From [Pantoea] beijingensis (GTDB taxonomy: Bacteria > Pseudomonadota > Gammaproteobacteria > Enterobacterales > Enterobacteriaceae), in contig NZ_CP071409.1 of the NCBI RefSeq assembly GCF_022647505.1, positions 2,790,001-2,854,000 of the forward strand: a stretch of DNA of 64,000 bases, given 5' to 3'. Below, one piece after another: positions 50,437 through 60,406 of the stretch. Within the stretch, counting starts at the first letter, position 1. Each line of letters begins with the position of its first letter. A model generated the notes under the pieces. That model searched no databases and was not told the DNA's origin. It worked only from the letters and a program-made list of their open reading frames with translations. The translations under genes were made by a program, and so were the position numbers.

Positions 50437-51219
50437 TTAGCCACCGTATACATCAAAGTCGAAATATTTCTTGGCCAGCTTATCGTAAGTACCGTCTTTA
50501 CGCATTTCATCAAAAGCTTTGTCAATCGCCGCTTTTAATTCGGTATTCTCTTTCGCCATACCCATACCGGTGCCAACACCGAAAATAGCATTATCTTTTA
50601 CTGCCGGGCCGGCAAAGGCATAGTCTTTACCGATTGGCTGCTTCAAAAACCCTTCGCTGGCAGCAACTTCATCCTGGAAGGCGGCATCAATACGGCCCGC
50701 CGTCAGATCCTGATAAACCAGATCCTGATTTGCATAGGGGGTGATGGTCACGCCTTTTGGACGCCAGTATTGATTGGCATAGGTTTCCTGCGTAGTTCCC
50801 TGCAGCAGACCAATATTCTTGCCTTTTAATGATTCAATTGTTGGCTGGATGGGTGAACCTTTGGTCGCAATCAAACGGGCATTTGCTGCGTAAAGTTTCT
50901 CGGAGAAGGCAATCTCCTGCTGGCGTTTTTCAGTAATGGAGAGTGAAGAGATAATGGCATCAATCTTTTTCGCTTTCAGCGACGGGATCAGCGCATCAAA
51001 ATCGCTTTCTACAAAAGTACATTTGGTCTCAATGCGTTTGCAAATTTCGTTGGCCAAATCAATATCAAACCCCACCAGTTGCCCCTGCGCGTTCTTTGAT
51101 TCGAACGGTGCATAGGTTGGATCGGTTCCGATACGCAGATTTTTCGGCACGGCAGCGAACACGCTACTTGCGCTGGAGAAAGCCAGCACCAGAGAAAGAG
51201 CCAGGACCTGCTTTTTCAT
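50437..51219 (-). CDS. hisJ: Histidine-binding periplasmic protein HisJ
   Basis: 260-aa family-3 binding protein; signal peptide ends at VFA/AVP near residue 22. [45 protein letters not shown] and [11 protein letters not shown] match HisJ. The paralogue ArgT, which precedes hisJ in E. coli, is absent, so this may be the only binding protein feeding HisQMP. Confidence 0.94.
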   Translation of the reverse strand: MKKQVLALSLVLAFSSASSVFAAVPKNLRIGTDPTYAPFESKNAQGQLVGFDIDLANEICKRIETKCTFVESDFDALIPSLKAKKIDAIISSLSITEKRQQEIAFSEKLYAANARLIATKGSPIQPTIESLKGKNIGLLQGTTQETYANQYWRPKGVTITPYANQDLVYQDLTAGRIDAAFQDEVAASEGFLKQPIGKDYAFAGPAVKDNAIFGVGTGMGMAKENTELKAAIDKAFDEMRKDGTYDKLAKKYFDFDVYGG

Positions 51220-51283
51220 AGATTACCCTCAAGTAAAGTGCTTTTTGTTATCACTATAATATGGTGTGTTGCGCAGTTTATTT

Positions 51284-51299
51284 AGCAGGTTTCATGCCA
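51284..51299 (-). promoter_or_regulatory. Sigma-54 promoter of hisJQMP
   Basis: On the minus strand TGGCATGAAACCTGCT fits the sigma-54 consensus TGGCACG-N4-TTGCW with the invariant GG and GC ten bases apart. It ends 64 bp upstream of hisJ, predicting a leader of about 55 nt. Confidence 0.7.
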
Positions 51300-51341
51300 G
51301 TTTTGTGGCAATCAACTGCACATGACTCGCGCACTAAACCC

Positions 51342-51360
51342 GGCACCCAAAATGGGCGCA
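51342..51360 (-). promoter_or_regulatory. NtrC-like enhancer upstream of hisJ
   Basis: Minus-strand TGCGCCCATTTTGGGTGCC is an inverted repeat related to the NtrC box (TGCACC-N5-GGTGCA), with longer spacing in one reading. It lies about 45 bp upstream of the sigma-54 -24 element. Supports nitrogen control of histidine uptake. Confidence 0.45.
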
Positions 51361-51496
51361 AGCGCTTAGTTTATGAGGAAAAATATAACAGGGTTGTTAT
51401 GCATAAGCGGCAACTATGTTGCATTTTGGTGCGCGCGATGCACGAAAAGTGATCCATGACAAACTGTTGCACCATAATAGGTCAGTTCGCTACGCG

Positions 51497-52066
51497 CTAT
51501 GCCCCATTCCAGCGCGTAAAGAGATCATGTGGAAGCGTGAAATCAAACTGATCAATAACGCGGTTAACCGTCTGGTCGATAATCTGCTGCACGTTTTCAG
51601 GGCGATGATAAAAAGCGGGTACTGGCGGCATGATAATGGCTCCCATCTCGGCGGCGGTGGTCATCATCCGTAAATGTCCCAAGTGCAGCGGCGTTTCACG
51701 CACGCACAACACCAGACGACGCCGTTCCTTCAGCACGACATCCGCCGCACGCGTCAATAAGCCATCAGTGTAGCTGTGTACTATGCCGGATAGCGTTTTC
51801 ATCGAACAAGGCAGAATAGCCATCCCGTCAGTTTTGAACGAGCCGGAAGAAATACTGGCTGCGATATCGCGGACATCATGCACCACATCCGCAAAACTCT
51901 GGATTTCCCGCACGGTAAGGTCGCTCTCCAATGCCAGCGTCTGGCGCGCTGCCTGACTCATCACTAAATGGGTTTCTACGTCATCCACCTGCTGCAAAAC
52001 CTGCAGCATACGCACGCCGTAGATCACGCCACTGGCACCTGAAATGCCAATAATAAGTCTTTTCAT
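51497..52066 (-). CDS. ubiX: Flavin prenyltransferase UbiX
   Basis: 189-aa enzyme making prenylated FMN for the decarboxylase UbiD in ubiquinone synthesis. GISGASGVIYGVR (near 7) is the FMN-binding loop; PCSMKTLSGI and ETPLHLGHLR are family motifs. Downstream of purF by 73 bp. Confidence 0.96.
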   Translation of the reverse strand: MKRLIIGISGASGVIYGVRMLQVLQQVDDVETHLVMSQAARQTLALESDLTVREIQSFADVVHDVRDIAASISSGSFKTDGMAILPCSMKTLSGIVHSYTDGLLTRAADVVLKERRRLVLCVRETPLHLGHLRMMTTAAEMGAIIMPPVPAFYHRPENVQQIIDQTVNRVIDQFDFTLPHDLFTRWNGA

Positions 52067-52139
52067 GGTAGAGCCTTATAAAAAATGGGCCGGAATAATC
52101 CGACCCATTATGACATATCCACAGAAAATTGGCGTGGCA

Positions 52140-53657
52140 TCAACCTTCGTTATGCATCTCCAGGTTTTCCACTTCATTCTGACGAGCCAGCGCTTTTGCA
52201 TCATCATTACGCAGTGACTGAAGATATTCGAGGTAACTCTGGTCTACATCTTTAGTGACGTAAATACCGTTGAACACCGAACATTCAAACTGAACAATAT
52301 CCGGGTTCTCTTCACGCACGGCTTCAATCAAGTCGTCCAGATCCTGGAAAATCAACGCATCAGCACCGATAATCTGGCAGATCTCATCCACTTCACGCCC
52401 ATGTGCAATCAGTTCCGTCGCACTTGGCATATCAATGCCATAGACGTTAGGAAAACGAATTTCCGGCGCGGCTGAAGCAAGATAGACTTTCTTCGCACCC
52501 GCTTCACGTGCCATCTCGATAATTTGCTCAGAAGTCGTGCCACGAACGATAGAATCGTCGACCAGCAGTACGTTTTTATCACGGAACTCAGCACGATTAG
52601 CGTTAAGCTTACGACGCACGGCGCTACGGCGCTGGTGCTGACCCGGCATGATAAAGGTCCGACCGACATAGCGGTTTTTCACAAAGCCTTGCCGATAAGG
52701 TTTGTTCAGAATACCGGCGATCTCCAGCGCAATATCACAGGACGTTTCCGGAATTGGAATCACGACGTCAATATCCAGGTCTTCCCATTCACGCGCGATT
52801 TTTGCGCCCAGTTTGGTTCCCATCCGGACCCGTGCGCTATAGACAGAGATTTTATCGATAAAGGAGTCGGGACGAGCAAAATAGACGTATTCAAACAGGC
52901 AAGGATTACTTTTCGGGTTTTCCGCACACTGGCGCGTAGAAAGCTGACCTTTTTCGGTAATATATACCGCTTCGCCCGGCGCTACATCGCGCAGAAATTC
53001 AAAGCCCAGCGTATCCAGCGCGACGCTTTCGGACGCCACCATATATTCAATACGGCCGTCATTCATGGCGCGTTTACCAATAACCAACGGGCGAATACCG
53101 TTTGGATCACGGAAGGCAACCATACCATGACCAATAATCATTGAGACGCAAGCGTAAGCGCCACGGACTTTCTGGTGCAGTGCCGCGACCGCTGAAAAAA
53201 TATTTTCGGCTTCCAGTGGATAGTGCGGGAAACGGTCTAACTCCTGCGCAAAGATATTGAGCAAAATCTCAGAATCCGAGGTGGTATTAACATGACGACG
53301 CCCGCTTTCAAACAGCTGCTTACGCAACTCGTGCGCATTCGTCAGGTTGCCGTTATGGGCCAGTGTAATACCGTAAGGCGAGTTGACGTAGAAGGGCTGT
53401 GCTTCAGAAGCACTGGAACTTCCCGCAGTAGGATAGCGGACATGGCCAATACCCATGTTGCCCTGCAGCCGTTGCATATGACGCGCTTCAAATACATCGC
53501 TGACCAACCCGTTCGCCTTACGCAAACGGAAGCAATTTAATGCATCGATGGTCACAATACCTGCAGCATCCTGCCCACGATGTTGAAGCACCGTTAACGC
53601 GTCATAAATCGACTGGTTTACCGGCATGAAACCGGTGATACCGACAATACCGCACAT
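52140..53657 (-). CDS. purF: Amidophosphoribosyltransferase
   Basis: First committed step of purine synthesis: PRPP plus glutamine to phosphoribosylamine. It is 505 aa, the E. coli length. The N-terminal nucleophile Cys2 in MCGIVGITG and the PRPP motif [14 protein letters not shown] are intact. The operon cvpA-purF-ubiX is controlled from the PurR operator at 54285. Confidence 0.98.
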   Translation of the reverse strand: MCGIVGITGFMPVNQSIYDALTVLQHRGQDAAGIVTIDALNCFRLRKANGLVSDVFEARHMQRLQGNMGIGHVRYPTAGSSSASEAQPFYVNSPYGITLAHNGNLTNAHELRKQLFESGRRHVNTTSDSEILLNIFAQELDRFPHYPLEAENIFSAVAALHQKVRGAYACVSMIIGHGMVAFRDPNGIRPLVIGKRAMNDGRIEYMVASESVALDTLGFEFLRDVAPGEAVYITEKGQLSTRQCAENPKSNPCLFEYVYFARPDSFIDKISVYSARVRMGTKLGAKIAREWEDLDIDVVIPIPETSCDIALEIAGILNKPYRQGFVKNRYVGRTFIMPGQHQRRSAVRRKLNANRAEFRDKNVLLVDDSIVRGTTSEQIIEMAREAGAKKVYLASAAPEIRFPNVYGIDMPSATELIAHGREVDEICQIIGADALIFQDLDDLIEAVREENPDIVQFECSVFNGIYVTKDVDQSYLEYLQSLRNDDAKALARQNEVENLEMHNEG

Positions 53658-53693
53658 GTAGTCATATCCTCATAAGCCGCACCCCCGGCGCGA

Positions 53694-54179
53694 TTACCGG
53701 GGTAAAAAACTCGACGAGCTTTGCAGGTAGTCAAAAAACCACCTGATGATGTAACTGAACTGGGGAACCAGTTGCGACTGCTGCCAGTCAGGACTTTTCG
53801 AAAATCCGGTGAAGGTATCGAGGAAGAATAAAATGGCGGAAACAATTAGCACGCCACGCAATGCCCCGAAACAGACACCCAACACCCTGTCGGTTCCTGA
53901 CAGGCCGGTTTTTTCCACCAGTGAACCAATGACATAATTTACTATCGCCCCGACAATCAGCGTGGCAATAAAAAGTATCCCGATGGCAATTCCATTTCGT
54001 ACCAGCTCATCTTCAAAACCTGTGAACCAGACCGCAAGAAAGGAGTAATAATGACTGGCGACAAAGAATGCGCATCCCCAGGTTACGAGAGATAATGCTT
54101 CCCGAACAAACCCACGGATAAGGCTAACCAGAGCCGAAAAACCAACAATCGCAATAATGACGTAATCTATCCAGACCAT
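53694..54179 (-). CDS. cvpA: Colicin V production protein CvpA
   Basis: 161-aa inner-membrane protein (E. coli 162) with about four helices, from MVWIDYVIIAIVG; a start 21 codons upstream is rejected. Needed for colicin V export and for resistance to bile salts in related species; mechanism unknown. Ribosome site GGAAGAG. First gene of the purF operon. Confidence 0.95.
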   Translation of the reverse strand: MVWIDYVIIAIVGFSALVSLIRGFVREALSLVTWGCAFFVASHYYSFLAVWFTGFEDELVRNGIAIGILFIATLIVGAIVNYVIGSLVEKTGLSGTDRVLGVCFGALRGVLIVSAILFFLDTFTGFSKSPDWQQSQLVPQFSYIIRWFFDYLQSSSSFLPR

Positions 54180-54208
54180 GAACTCTTCCAGCGACAGTGC
54201 CCTTAAGA

Positions 54209-54255
54209 TCACATCCCTCTGCTGCACCCAACGCAGTTGCAACAGAGGGATGTGA
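54209..54255 (-). promoter_or_regulatory. Long hairpin in the cvpA-purF leader
   Basis: TCACATCCCTCTG (54209-54221) pairs perfectly with CAGAGGGATGTGA (54243-54255), with an inner TGCA/TGCA pairing. It lies between the PurR operator and the cvpA ribosome site, about 30 bp from the start codon. No T run follows, so it is not a simple terminator. Confidence 0.65.
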
Positions 54256-54284
54256 CCTAAGTTCGGGGCGAATTCTAACAGAAA

Positions 54285-54300
54285 AAGAAAACGTTTGCGT
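54285..54300 (-). promoter_or_regulatory. PurR operator overlapping the cvpA-purF promoter
   Basis: Minus strand ACGCAAACGTTTTCTT matches the PurR box ACGCAAACGTTTNCGT at nearly every position. A TAGAAT -10 hexamer lies downstream on the same strand (near 54275), so the operator covers the -35 region, as in E. coli purF. The remainder of the 54300-54576 gap shows no gene. Confidence 0.88.
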
Positions 54301-54579
54301 ATCGTTTTCCTTTCCCAGACAAAATAAAAAAACCCAAAAAACAGCCTGACAATCCATCATCAAGAGGGGGCAATTGACCGCAGCGCCAGACATTCAAACC
54401 ACCGCAGCGCTCGGCAAAAAACCGGATACAGCTTAACCAATGTCGATGATGACGTTGCCATAATGTTCAGCAAAACTTAATTAACCGACGCGTTGCAGAA
54501 CATTACGGCGGTGACATAGCCCCCATCCCATTGCGCAAGTACGGGAACGAATAGTGACGTCCCCGACCAAAACGCTCAA

Positions 54580-55377
54580 TTATCGCGAACTGTAGGGTTT
54601 CACCACTCCGCCCAGACCAGAAATACCTTTAAGCTCACCCACCGCAGCCTGCATTTTCGCTTTGGACGCATCCGGCCCAACGTAAATACGGGTAATCTGC
54701 CCTTGTACAGGCGTCGATGGTACGGTGAAGGTGCGATAGCCTGATAAACGCAGTTGAGCAACAATTTCGTTCACTTTGCTGGCATTTTTTAGCGCACCCA
54801 ACTGAACAACATACGCTTGCCCTTCCGGTGCCTGCTGCTGTTGCTTCGGTGGATCTATTGGCTTCGGCTGCTCTACTGGTTTCGGTTGCTCAACCGGCTT
54901 CGGCTGTTCAACTGGCTTCGGTTTAGGTTGCTCTACGGGCTTCGGCTTCGGTTGCTCTACGGGTTTCGGTTTCGGCGGCTCTACTGGCTTTGGTTTCGGC
55001 TGCGGTTGCTCAACCGGTTTCGGCTTCTCCGCAGGTTTCGTTTGCTGCACTGGCTTCATTGGCGGCGGCGAAACCACCGTTGGCGCACTGCTGGATTGAG
55101 GCGTAGTAGAACCGTTATCCGCGGGCTGTGAAGTCCGATCGTTATTGCCGCCCACCGCAGCACCTGCACCTTCTGGAGGTTGTGCAGGTAAAGATTGCGT
55201 AACCGGTGGCACCATATCCGCATCTTGTTGGTCGTCAGGCTTCGGGACCAATGGGATCGCCGCAAACTCTTCTTTGTAGTGTTTTTTTTGGCCGTCAAGC
55301 AAACCCGGCAGCACAATCACGCCAATGGCAACTAAAATGACGGTTCCGACTAAGCGGTTTTGAAACTTACTGGCCAC
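54580..55377 (-). CDS. dedD: Cell-division SPOR protein DedD
   Basis: 265 aa from a GTG start at 55377 (VASKFQNRLVGT), overlapping the folC stop by 11 bases. One N-terminal membrane helix (about residues 9-26), a long Pro-rich periplasmic linker and a C-terminal SPOR domain (about 185-262, AYVVQLGALKNASKVNEI) that targets the septum. The linker carries repeated PKPVEQ-type hexads (about residues 110-175), making the protein about 45 residues longer than E. coli DedD. Confidence 0.93.
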   Translation of the reverse strand: MASKFQNRLVGTVILVAIGVIVLPGLLDGQKKHYKEEFAAIPLVPKPDDQQDADMVPPVTQSLPAQPPEGAGAAVGGNNDRTSQPADNGSTTPQSSSAPTVVSPPPMKPVQQTKPAEKPKPVEQPQPKPKPVEPPKPKPVEQPKPKPVEQPKPKPVEQPKPVEQPKPVEQPKPIDPPKQQQQAPEGQAYVVQLGALKNASKVNEIVAQLRLSGYRTFTVPSTPVQGQITRIYVGPDASKAKMQAAVGELKGISGLGGVVKPYSSR

Positions 55378-56635
55378 TTCCGTTCTCCATTTGCATCGCT
55401 TCCATGACATGAGCCACGGTATGGAAAGAGCCGCATACCAGCACAATGTCGTCTTGCTTCGCCTGCTGCAAAGCGGCCTGCCAGGCAGCAACGACGCTGA
55501 CAAAAGGCTGTGCCCCCGGCAGGTGTTCAATGAGTTGCGCCGCACTGGCACCGCGCGGACCCTCTAATGGCGCGCAGTACCAAATATCAACCTGAGAGGC
55601 CAGACTCGCCAATGTTCCGGCAATATCTTTATCATGTAACATCCCAACCACCGCGTGCACCCGCCCTTTCTTAGGCAGTTCAGCGATACGGCCGGCCAGA
55701 TAGTCAGCCGCATGTGGGTTATGCGCGACATCAAGGATAACGCGTGGCTGGTACGCAACCGTCTGAAAACGTCCGGGAAGAATCGCTTTATCCAGCGACG
55801 CCCTAATAATACTGTCGCTTACCGTGAGTGAGGACGCGCGAAGCGCTGCGAGCGCAGTCGCTGCATTGGGCAAGGGAACCTGTGGTAAAGGTAGTCCACG
55901 CAATTCTCCCGCGGCGTCACGAAAATACCACGTCTCACCATCTATGCCGTAACGCCAATCACGATCGCGCTGCCGCAGGCTGGCGCCAAGATTATCAGCC
56001 ACTTCACGAATGCTGTGCGGCATATCAGGCTCACCAACCACGGCTGGTTTCCCGTAACGAAAGACGCCTGCTTTTTCACGGCCAATACTTTCCCGATCGG
56101 GCCCCAGCCAGTCAGTATGATCCAGCGCAATACTGGTGATCACTGCCACATCCGCATCCACAATATTAGTCGCGTCCAAACGACCGCCCAACCCCACCTC
56201 CAGAATTACCACATCCAACGCCGCTTGCTTAAATAGCATGAGCGCCGATAGCGTACCGTATTCGAAATAGGTTAATGAGGTTGCACCACGTCCTGCTTCT
56301 ATTGCCGCAAAGCTTGCGGTATGAGCGGATTCATCCAGTTCCTTACCCTGAATGCGTACGCGTTCGGTATAGCGTAATAAGTGGGGAGAACTGTAGACGC
56401 CGACGCGATATCCTGCGGCCATCAGCAGCGTTTCCAATGTTCGGCAGGTGGTGCCTTTGCCATTAGTACCAGCAACGGTGAATACGGTAGGAGCAGGCGT
56501 TAGCAGACCGAGTTGCGTGGCGACACGCAGAATGCGATCCAGCCCGAGTTCGATAGCCTGGGAATGTAAACGCTCAAGATAGTCAAGCCACGTGACCAAA
56601 GGCGACGTGGCTTGAGGAAGGTGAAGATTATCCAT
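55367..56635 (-). CDS. folC: Dihydrofolate/folylpolyglutamate synthase
   Basis: Bifunctional ATP-dependent ligase adding glutamate to dihydropteroate and to folates. It is 422 aa (same as E. coli). P-loop TVAGTNGKGTTCRTLE (near 53) and the DILDVAHNPHAAD-type segment (RVILDVAHNPHAAD) are intact. Follows accD by 80 bp and overlaps dedD. Confidence 0.97.
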   Translation of the reverse strand: MDNLHLPQATSPLVTWLDYLERLHSQAIELGLDRILRVATQLGLLTPAPTVFTVAGTNGKGTTCRTLETLLMAAGYRVGVYSSPHLLRYTERVRIQGKELDESAHTASFAAIEAGRGATSLTYFEYGTLSALMLFKQAALDVVILEVGLGGRLDATNIVDADVAVITSIALDHTDWLGPDRESIGREKAGVFRYGKPAVVGEPDMPHSIREVADNLGASLRQRDRDWRYGIDGETWYFRDAAGELRGLPLPQVPLPNAATALAALRASSLTVSDSIIRASLDKAILPGRFQTVAYQPRVILDVAHNPHAADYLAGRIAELPKKGRVHAVVGMLHDKDIAGTLASLASQVDIWYCAPLEGPRGASAAQLIEHLPGAQPFVSVVAAWQAALQQAKQDDIVLVCGSFHTVAHVMEAMQMENGSGQ

Positions 56636-56715
56636 GGATCCCGTTCAGCACGTTACGGTTCATTGGTGAAAAGAGCAGCGCCAGGGTAGTCATTGCTGCT
56701 CTTTTCCATCATCTG

Positions 56716-57630
56716 TCAGGCCTCGCGACGCTGCGACGCTTCTTCCGCAGCCGCTTCTGCTTCCTGTAATGGTACAGGCGCTGGCTGATTGGTCAGCTTA
56801 GCAAGAATGCTGGCCAACTTCAGACGCATATCAGGACGACGTACAATCATATCAATCGCCCCTTTCTCAATCAGAAACTCGCTCCGCTGGAAGCCCGGTG
56901 GCAACTTTTCACGCACCGTTTGCTCAATAACGCGTGGGCCAGCAAATCCGATCAATGCTTTAGGTTCAGCGATGTTGAGATCGCCTAACATCGCAAAGCT
57001 GGCGGAAACACCACCCATCGTCGGATCGGTCAGCACAGAGATATACGGTAAGCCGCGTTCCTGCATTTTCGCCAGCGCTGCGCTGGTTTTCGCCATCTGC
57101 ATCAGCGACATCAACGCTTCCTGCATACGTGCGCCGCCGCTGGCGGAGAAACAGATCATTGGGCAGTTGTCTTCGAGCGCCTGCTCAACCGCACGTACGA
57201 AACGCGCACCGACCACGGACCCCATTGAGCCACCCATGAAGGAAAACTCGAACGCACAGGCAACTACCGGCATACCGTGCAACGTGCCTTTCATAACAAT
57301 AAGCGCGTCTTTCTCGTTAGTCTCTTTCTGTGCGGCCGCCAGACGATCTTTATATTTTTTAGAATCCCTGAACTTAAGCAGATCTTTGGGTTCCAGTTCG
57401 CTGCCCAGCTCTGTCAGCGTACCTTCATCAAGTAAGCTGTGCAGACGTTCACGCGCATGCATACGCATGTGGTGATCGCATTTCGGGCAAACTTCCAGAT
57501 TGCGTTCAAGCTCGGCGCGGTAAAGAACCTGGCCACAGCTGTCACACTTTGTCCAAACCCCTTCAGGAATGCTTGCCTTACGCGAAGGGGTGATGGTGCT
57601 TTTGTTGAGAATTCGTTCAATCCAGCTCAT
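56716..57630 (-). CDS. accD: Acetyl-CoA carboxylase carboxyltransferase beta subunit
   Basis: 304-aa beta subunit of the carboxyltransferase that with AccA makes malonyl-CoA. The N-terminal zinc ribbon has CDSCG and CPKCD (Cys near 27, 30, 46, 49), used also for autoregulatory mRNA binding. The crotonase-type core has [12 protein letters not shown] and [13 protein letters not shown]. Confidence 0.98.
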   Translation of the reverse strand: MSWIERILNKSTITPSRKASIPEGVWTKCDSCGQVLYRAELERNLEVCPKCDHHMRMHARERLHSLLDEGTLTELGSELEPKDLLKFRDSKKYKDRLAAAQKETNEKDALIVMKGTLHGMPVVACAFEFSFMGGSMGSVVGARFVRAVEQALEDNCPMICFSASGGARMQEALMSLMQMAKTSAALAKMQERGLPYISVLTDPTMGGVSASFAMLGDLNIAEPKALIGFAGPRVIEQTVREKLPPGFQRSEFLIEKGAIDMIVRRPDMRLKLASILAKLTNQPAPVPLQEAEAAAEEASQRREA

Positions 57631-57781
57631 TGATGACCTTTCTGTTTGAACCTGGTGAAACCAGTTTTTCTTGTCGCTGCTGAAAGCATTTTCAGCAGCC
57701 CATAAATGTCGCTCATTAAACCATAACCTTCCGACGCTGTGGATAAAAATCTGGTCGAATCGGTTGGATTTAGCGCTTTTC

Positions 57782-58444
57782 TTAAGGCTGTTTGTGCTGG
57801 CGAGCTGCCCGACGATGGCGCCAGACTTCGATTATGCCCGGCAGAATCGAAACAGCGATAATCGCCACAATTAACAACTTTAAATTCTCCTGTACGACGG
57901 GCAAATCACCAAACAGATAGCCCGCATAGGAGAACAGTATGACCCACAACAACGCGCCCGTGACGTTAAAAAGCGCAAAGTAGCGATAGGACATATGCCC
58001 CATCCCGGCGACGAAAGGCGCAAAAGTGCGAACGATCGGCACAAAGCGCGCCAGAATAATCGTTTTTCCGCCGTGACGCTCGTAAAACGCGTGCGTTTTA
58101 TCGAGATAGCTGCGCCGGAATATTTTCGAGTCAGGGTTACTGAAGAGCTTTTTACCGAACAAACGACCGATCGTATAGTTAACCGCATCACCTGCAATTG
58201 CCGCAATCACCAGCAGGGCAACCATGGCATGGATGTTAAGATCGTTTCCTGGCAGCGCAGCCAGCGCGCCAGCGACGAACAGCAGAGAATCGCCGGGTAA
58301 AAAAGGCGTCACCACCAATCCTGTTTCACAAAACAGAATCAAAAACAGGATGGCGTAAACCCAGATGCCATATTGCGCAACCAGCTCAGCAAGATGCACG
58401 TCAATGTGTAGAATAAAATCGACAACAAAATGGACGAGATCCAT
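57782..58444 (-). CDS. dedA: DedA-family membrane protein
   Basis: 220-aa polytopic DedA/SNARE-associated protein (E. coli 219). [15 protein letters not shown] and the conserved F/Y-x-R-x-P-x-x-R region [17 protein letters not shown] are present. Family members act in membrane homeostasis, some as undecaprenyl-phosphate flippases. Starts 29 bp after truA. Confidence 0.95.
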   Translation of the reverse strand: MDLVHFVVDFILHIDVHLAELVAQYGIWVYAILFLILFCETGLVVTPFLPGDSLLFVAGALAALPGNDLNIHAMVALLVIAAIAGDAVNYTIGRLFGKKLFSNPDSKIFRRSYLDKTHAFYERHGGKTIILARFVPIVRTFAPFVAGMGHMSYRYFALFNVTGALLWVILFSYAGYLFGDLPVVQENLKLLIVAIIAVSILPGIIEVWRHRRAARQHKQP

Positions 58445-58473
58445 AACTCTCCCTCAAATCCTTCGGCTCAATG

Positions 58474-59292
58474 TTAATCCTCGAGGAACAGCGGTCCCAT
58501 CGGTGGACGTGGTAAGGCAAAATGCTCGGGATAATCGACAGAAACTAAATACAATCCTTCAGCACGTGCTGTTGCCGCCGCCAGAGTACGATCCTTTGCC
58601 GCCAGTAATTCCGCCATCCAGCCTTCGGGTTGATTGCCACAACCAATTTCCATCAGACTACCAACGATATTACGTACCATATGATGAACAAAGGCATTTG
58701 CCTTAATGTCCACCACAATATAAGCGCCGTGACGACTCACCCTCAGATGCATCACGTTGCGCCAGGGCGTGCGCGACTGGCACTGTACGGCGCGAAACGA
58801 CGTGAAATCATTTTCGCCCAGTAAGCATTGGCCGGCGCGCTGCATTTTTTCCGCATCCAACGGGTGATAAAAATGCGTCACTCCATCATGTAAAATCGCC
58901 GGACGCAGCCGTTGATTATAAATGACATAACGATAACGACGAGCCGTAGCGCTAAACCGTGCATGGAACGCGTCGGGCACCGCTTTTACCCAGCGCACCG
59001 CAATATCGTGCGGTAGATTAGCGTTGACGCCCAGCGTCCAGGCAGCGTCTTTGCGTGCCGAAGTGGTCTCAAAATGGACCACTTGCCCGGTACCATGTAC
59101 GCCAGCATCAGTACGCCCGGCGCAAAATACGCTCACGGGATGATTCGCCACTTTGGACAGCGCCTGTTCCAGCCGAGCCTGCACGCTGCGCACCTCCTGC
59201 TGCCGCTGCCATCCGTAATAACGGCTGCCATCATATTCCACACCCAGCGCCAGCTTTACCGTGCCTGCTTCCGGCAGAACCGAGTCGGACAT
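58474..59292 (-). CDS. truA: tRNA pseudouridine synthase A
   Basis: Modifies U38-U40 in the anticodon stem. It is 272 aa; the catalytic Asp is in [11 protein letters not shown] (near 60). Start ATG overlaps the usg stop by one base (TAATG), so the two are translationally coupled, as in E. coli. Confidence 0.97.
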   Translation of the reverse strand: MSDSVLPEAGTVKLALGVEYDGSRYYGWQRQQEVRSVQARLEQALSKVANHPVSVFCAGRTDAGVHGTGQVVHFETTSARKDAAWTLGVNANLPHDIAVRWVKAVPDAFHARFSATARRYRYVIYNQRLRPAILHDGVTHFYHPLDAEKMQRAGQCLLGENDFTSFRAVQCQSRTPWRNVMHLRVSRHGAYIVVDIKANAFVHHMVRNIVGSLMEIGCGNQPEGWMAELLAAKDRTLAAATARAEGLYLVSVDYPEHFALPRPPMGPLFLED

Positions 59293-60302
59293 TAGTACAT
59301 ATACTCCTGAACCAGCTTTTCTGCGGCTTTGATCGCCATTAGCGCCCCACCAAAACGGATATTATCGGCCACCGACCAAAATTGCAGCATCTCAGGCACG
59401 CCGTAATCGTTACGCAGACAGCCGATACTCAGTTGAATATTTCCGGATGCATCTCCGACCTGTGTCGGATAGTCATTTTCTTCAGACAGCGAAATGTCTT
59501 CTGCCCGTTCCAACTCATCGCGCGCCTCTTCCGCAGAGAGCGGGCGTAAACCTTCGACGTAAACAATCTGTGCATTGCCATAAAAAACCGGTGATTGTAC
59601 GCAGCTTACCGAGACAGGCAAGCCTTCATCCTGCATCACTTTGCGTACCTGCTCGATAAGACGGCGCTCCTGCTCCACGCTACCGGTACTATCGGCTAAC
59701 AGCGGTAGCACGTTAAAGGCTAGCTGACGACCAAAGTAGTGATCTTCCGCAGGCAAGCCATTCAGCAAACGAGCACTTTCTCCGGCCAGAGAATCCACCG
59801 CGGCTTTTCCGTGTGCCGACGCTGACAGCAGATTGGTGACCTGCAGACGGCTCAATCCCGCCTGCTCGACCAACGGTTTAATGGCGCACAGCAGTTGGCT
59901 GGTCAGGCTATCGGCCACGCTAATGATATTACGGTTGCGATAATCGGCCAGCACGTGCGGGTTGACGTCGGCCACTACCAACGGTACATCCGGCTCCAGC
60001 GCAAAAAGATCGCTGCTGTCGATCACCAGACAACCCGCGCTGGCAGCGTCTTCCGCATAGCGTGCGGAGGCTTCACGCCCGGCAACAAAAAAGGCCAGTT
60101 GCGCCTGCGACCAGTCAAAATCACTGGCATCATTTACCAGGTAGGTTTTGCCCTCAAAGCGCATGTTTTCACCCGCGCTACGTTCACTGGCCAGCAAATA
60201 TAACTCACCAACCGGGAACTGGCGTTCCGCCAGTAATTCCAGTAAAGCGTTCCCTACTGCGCCTGTTGCGCCTAAAAGCGCAATATTCCAGCCGTCAGAC
60301 AT
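59292..60302 (-). CDS. usg: Aspartate-semialdehyde-dehydrogenase-like protein Usg
   Basis: 336-aa protein (E. coli Usg 337) with the N-terminal NADP-binding [16 protein letters not shown]. Where true ASADH has its N-x-x-C catalytic Cys, this protein reads [12 protein letters not shown], so dehydrogenase activity is unlikely. Function unknown. Coupled to truA and 104 bp after pdxB. Confidence 0.93.
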   Translation of the reverse strand: MSDGWNIALLGATGAVGNALLELLAERQFPVGELYLLASERSAGENMRFEGKTYLVNDASDFDWSQAQLAFFVAGREASARYAEDAASAGCLVIDSSDLFALEPDVPLVVADVNPHVLADYRNRNIISVADSLTSQLLCAIKPLVEQAGLSRLQVTNLLSASAHGKAAVDSLAGESARLLNGLPAEDHYFGRQLAFNVLPLLADSTGSVEQERRLIEQVRKVMQDEGLPVSVSCVQSPVFYGNAQIVYVEGLRPLSAEEARDELERAEDISLSEENDYPTQVGDASGNIQLSIGCLRNDYGVPEMLQFWSVADNIRFGGALMAIKAAEKLVQEYMY

Positions 60303-60406
60303 GTTGGTTTACTCCAGACAATGACACAAAAACAGAAGGCGGTGATAACACCGCCCGTTGATTCAGACTTTTCCCTACGCACGTAATTTCATGTTGTATT
60401 CACGCG

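Noticed and set aside
54817..55131. Leu/Arg-rich plus-strand frame of 104 codons that looks like a membrane protein
   Set aside because: It is the antisense reading of the DedD proline repeat; the hydrophobicity is a by-product of repeated PKPVEQ codons.
59292..60302. Functional aspartate-semialdehyde dehydrogenase
   Set aside because: The catalytic Cys motif is replaced; gene position and sequence identify it as Usg.
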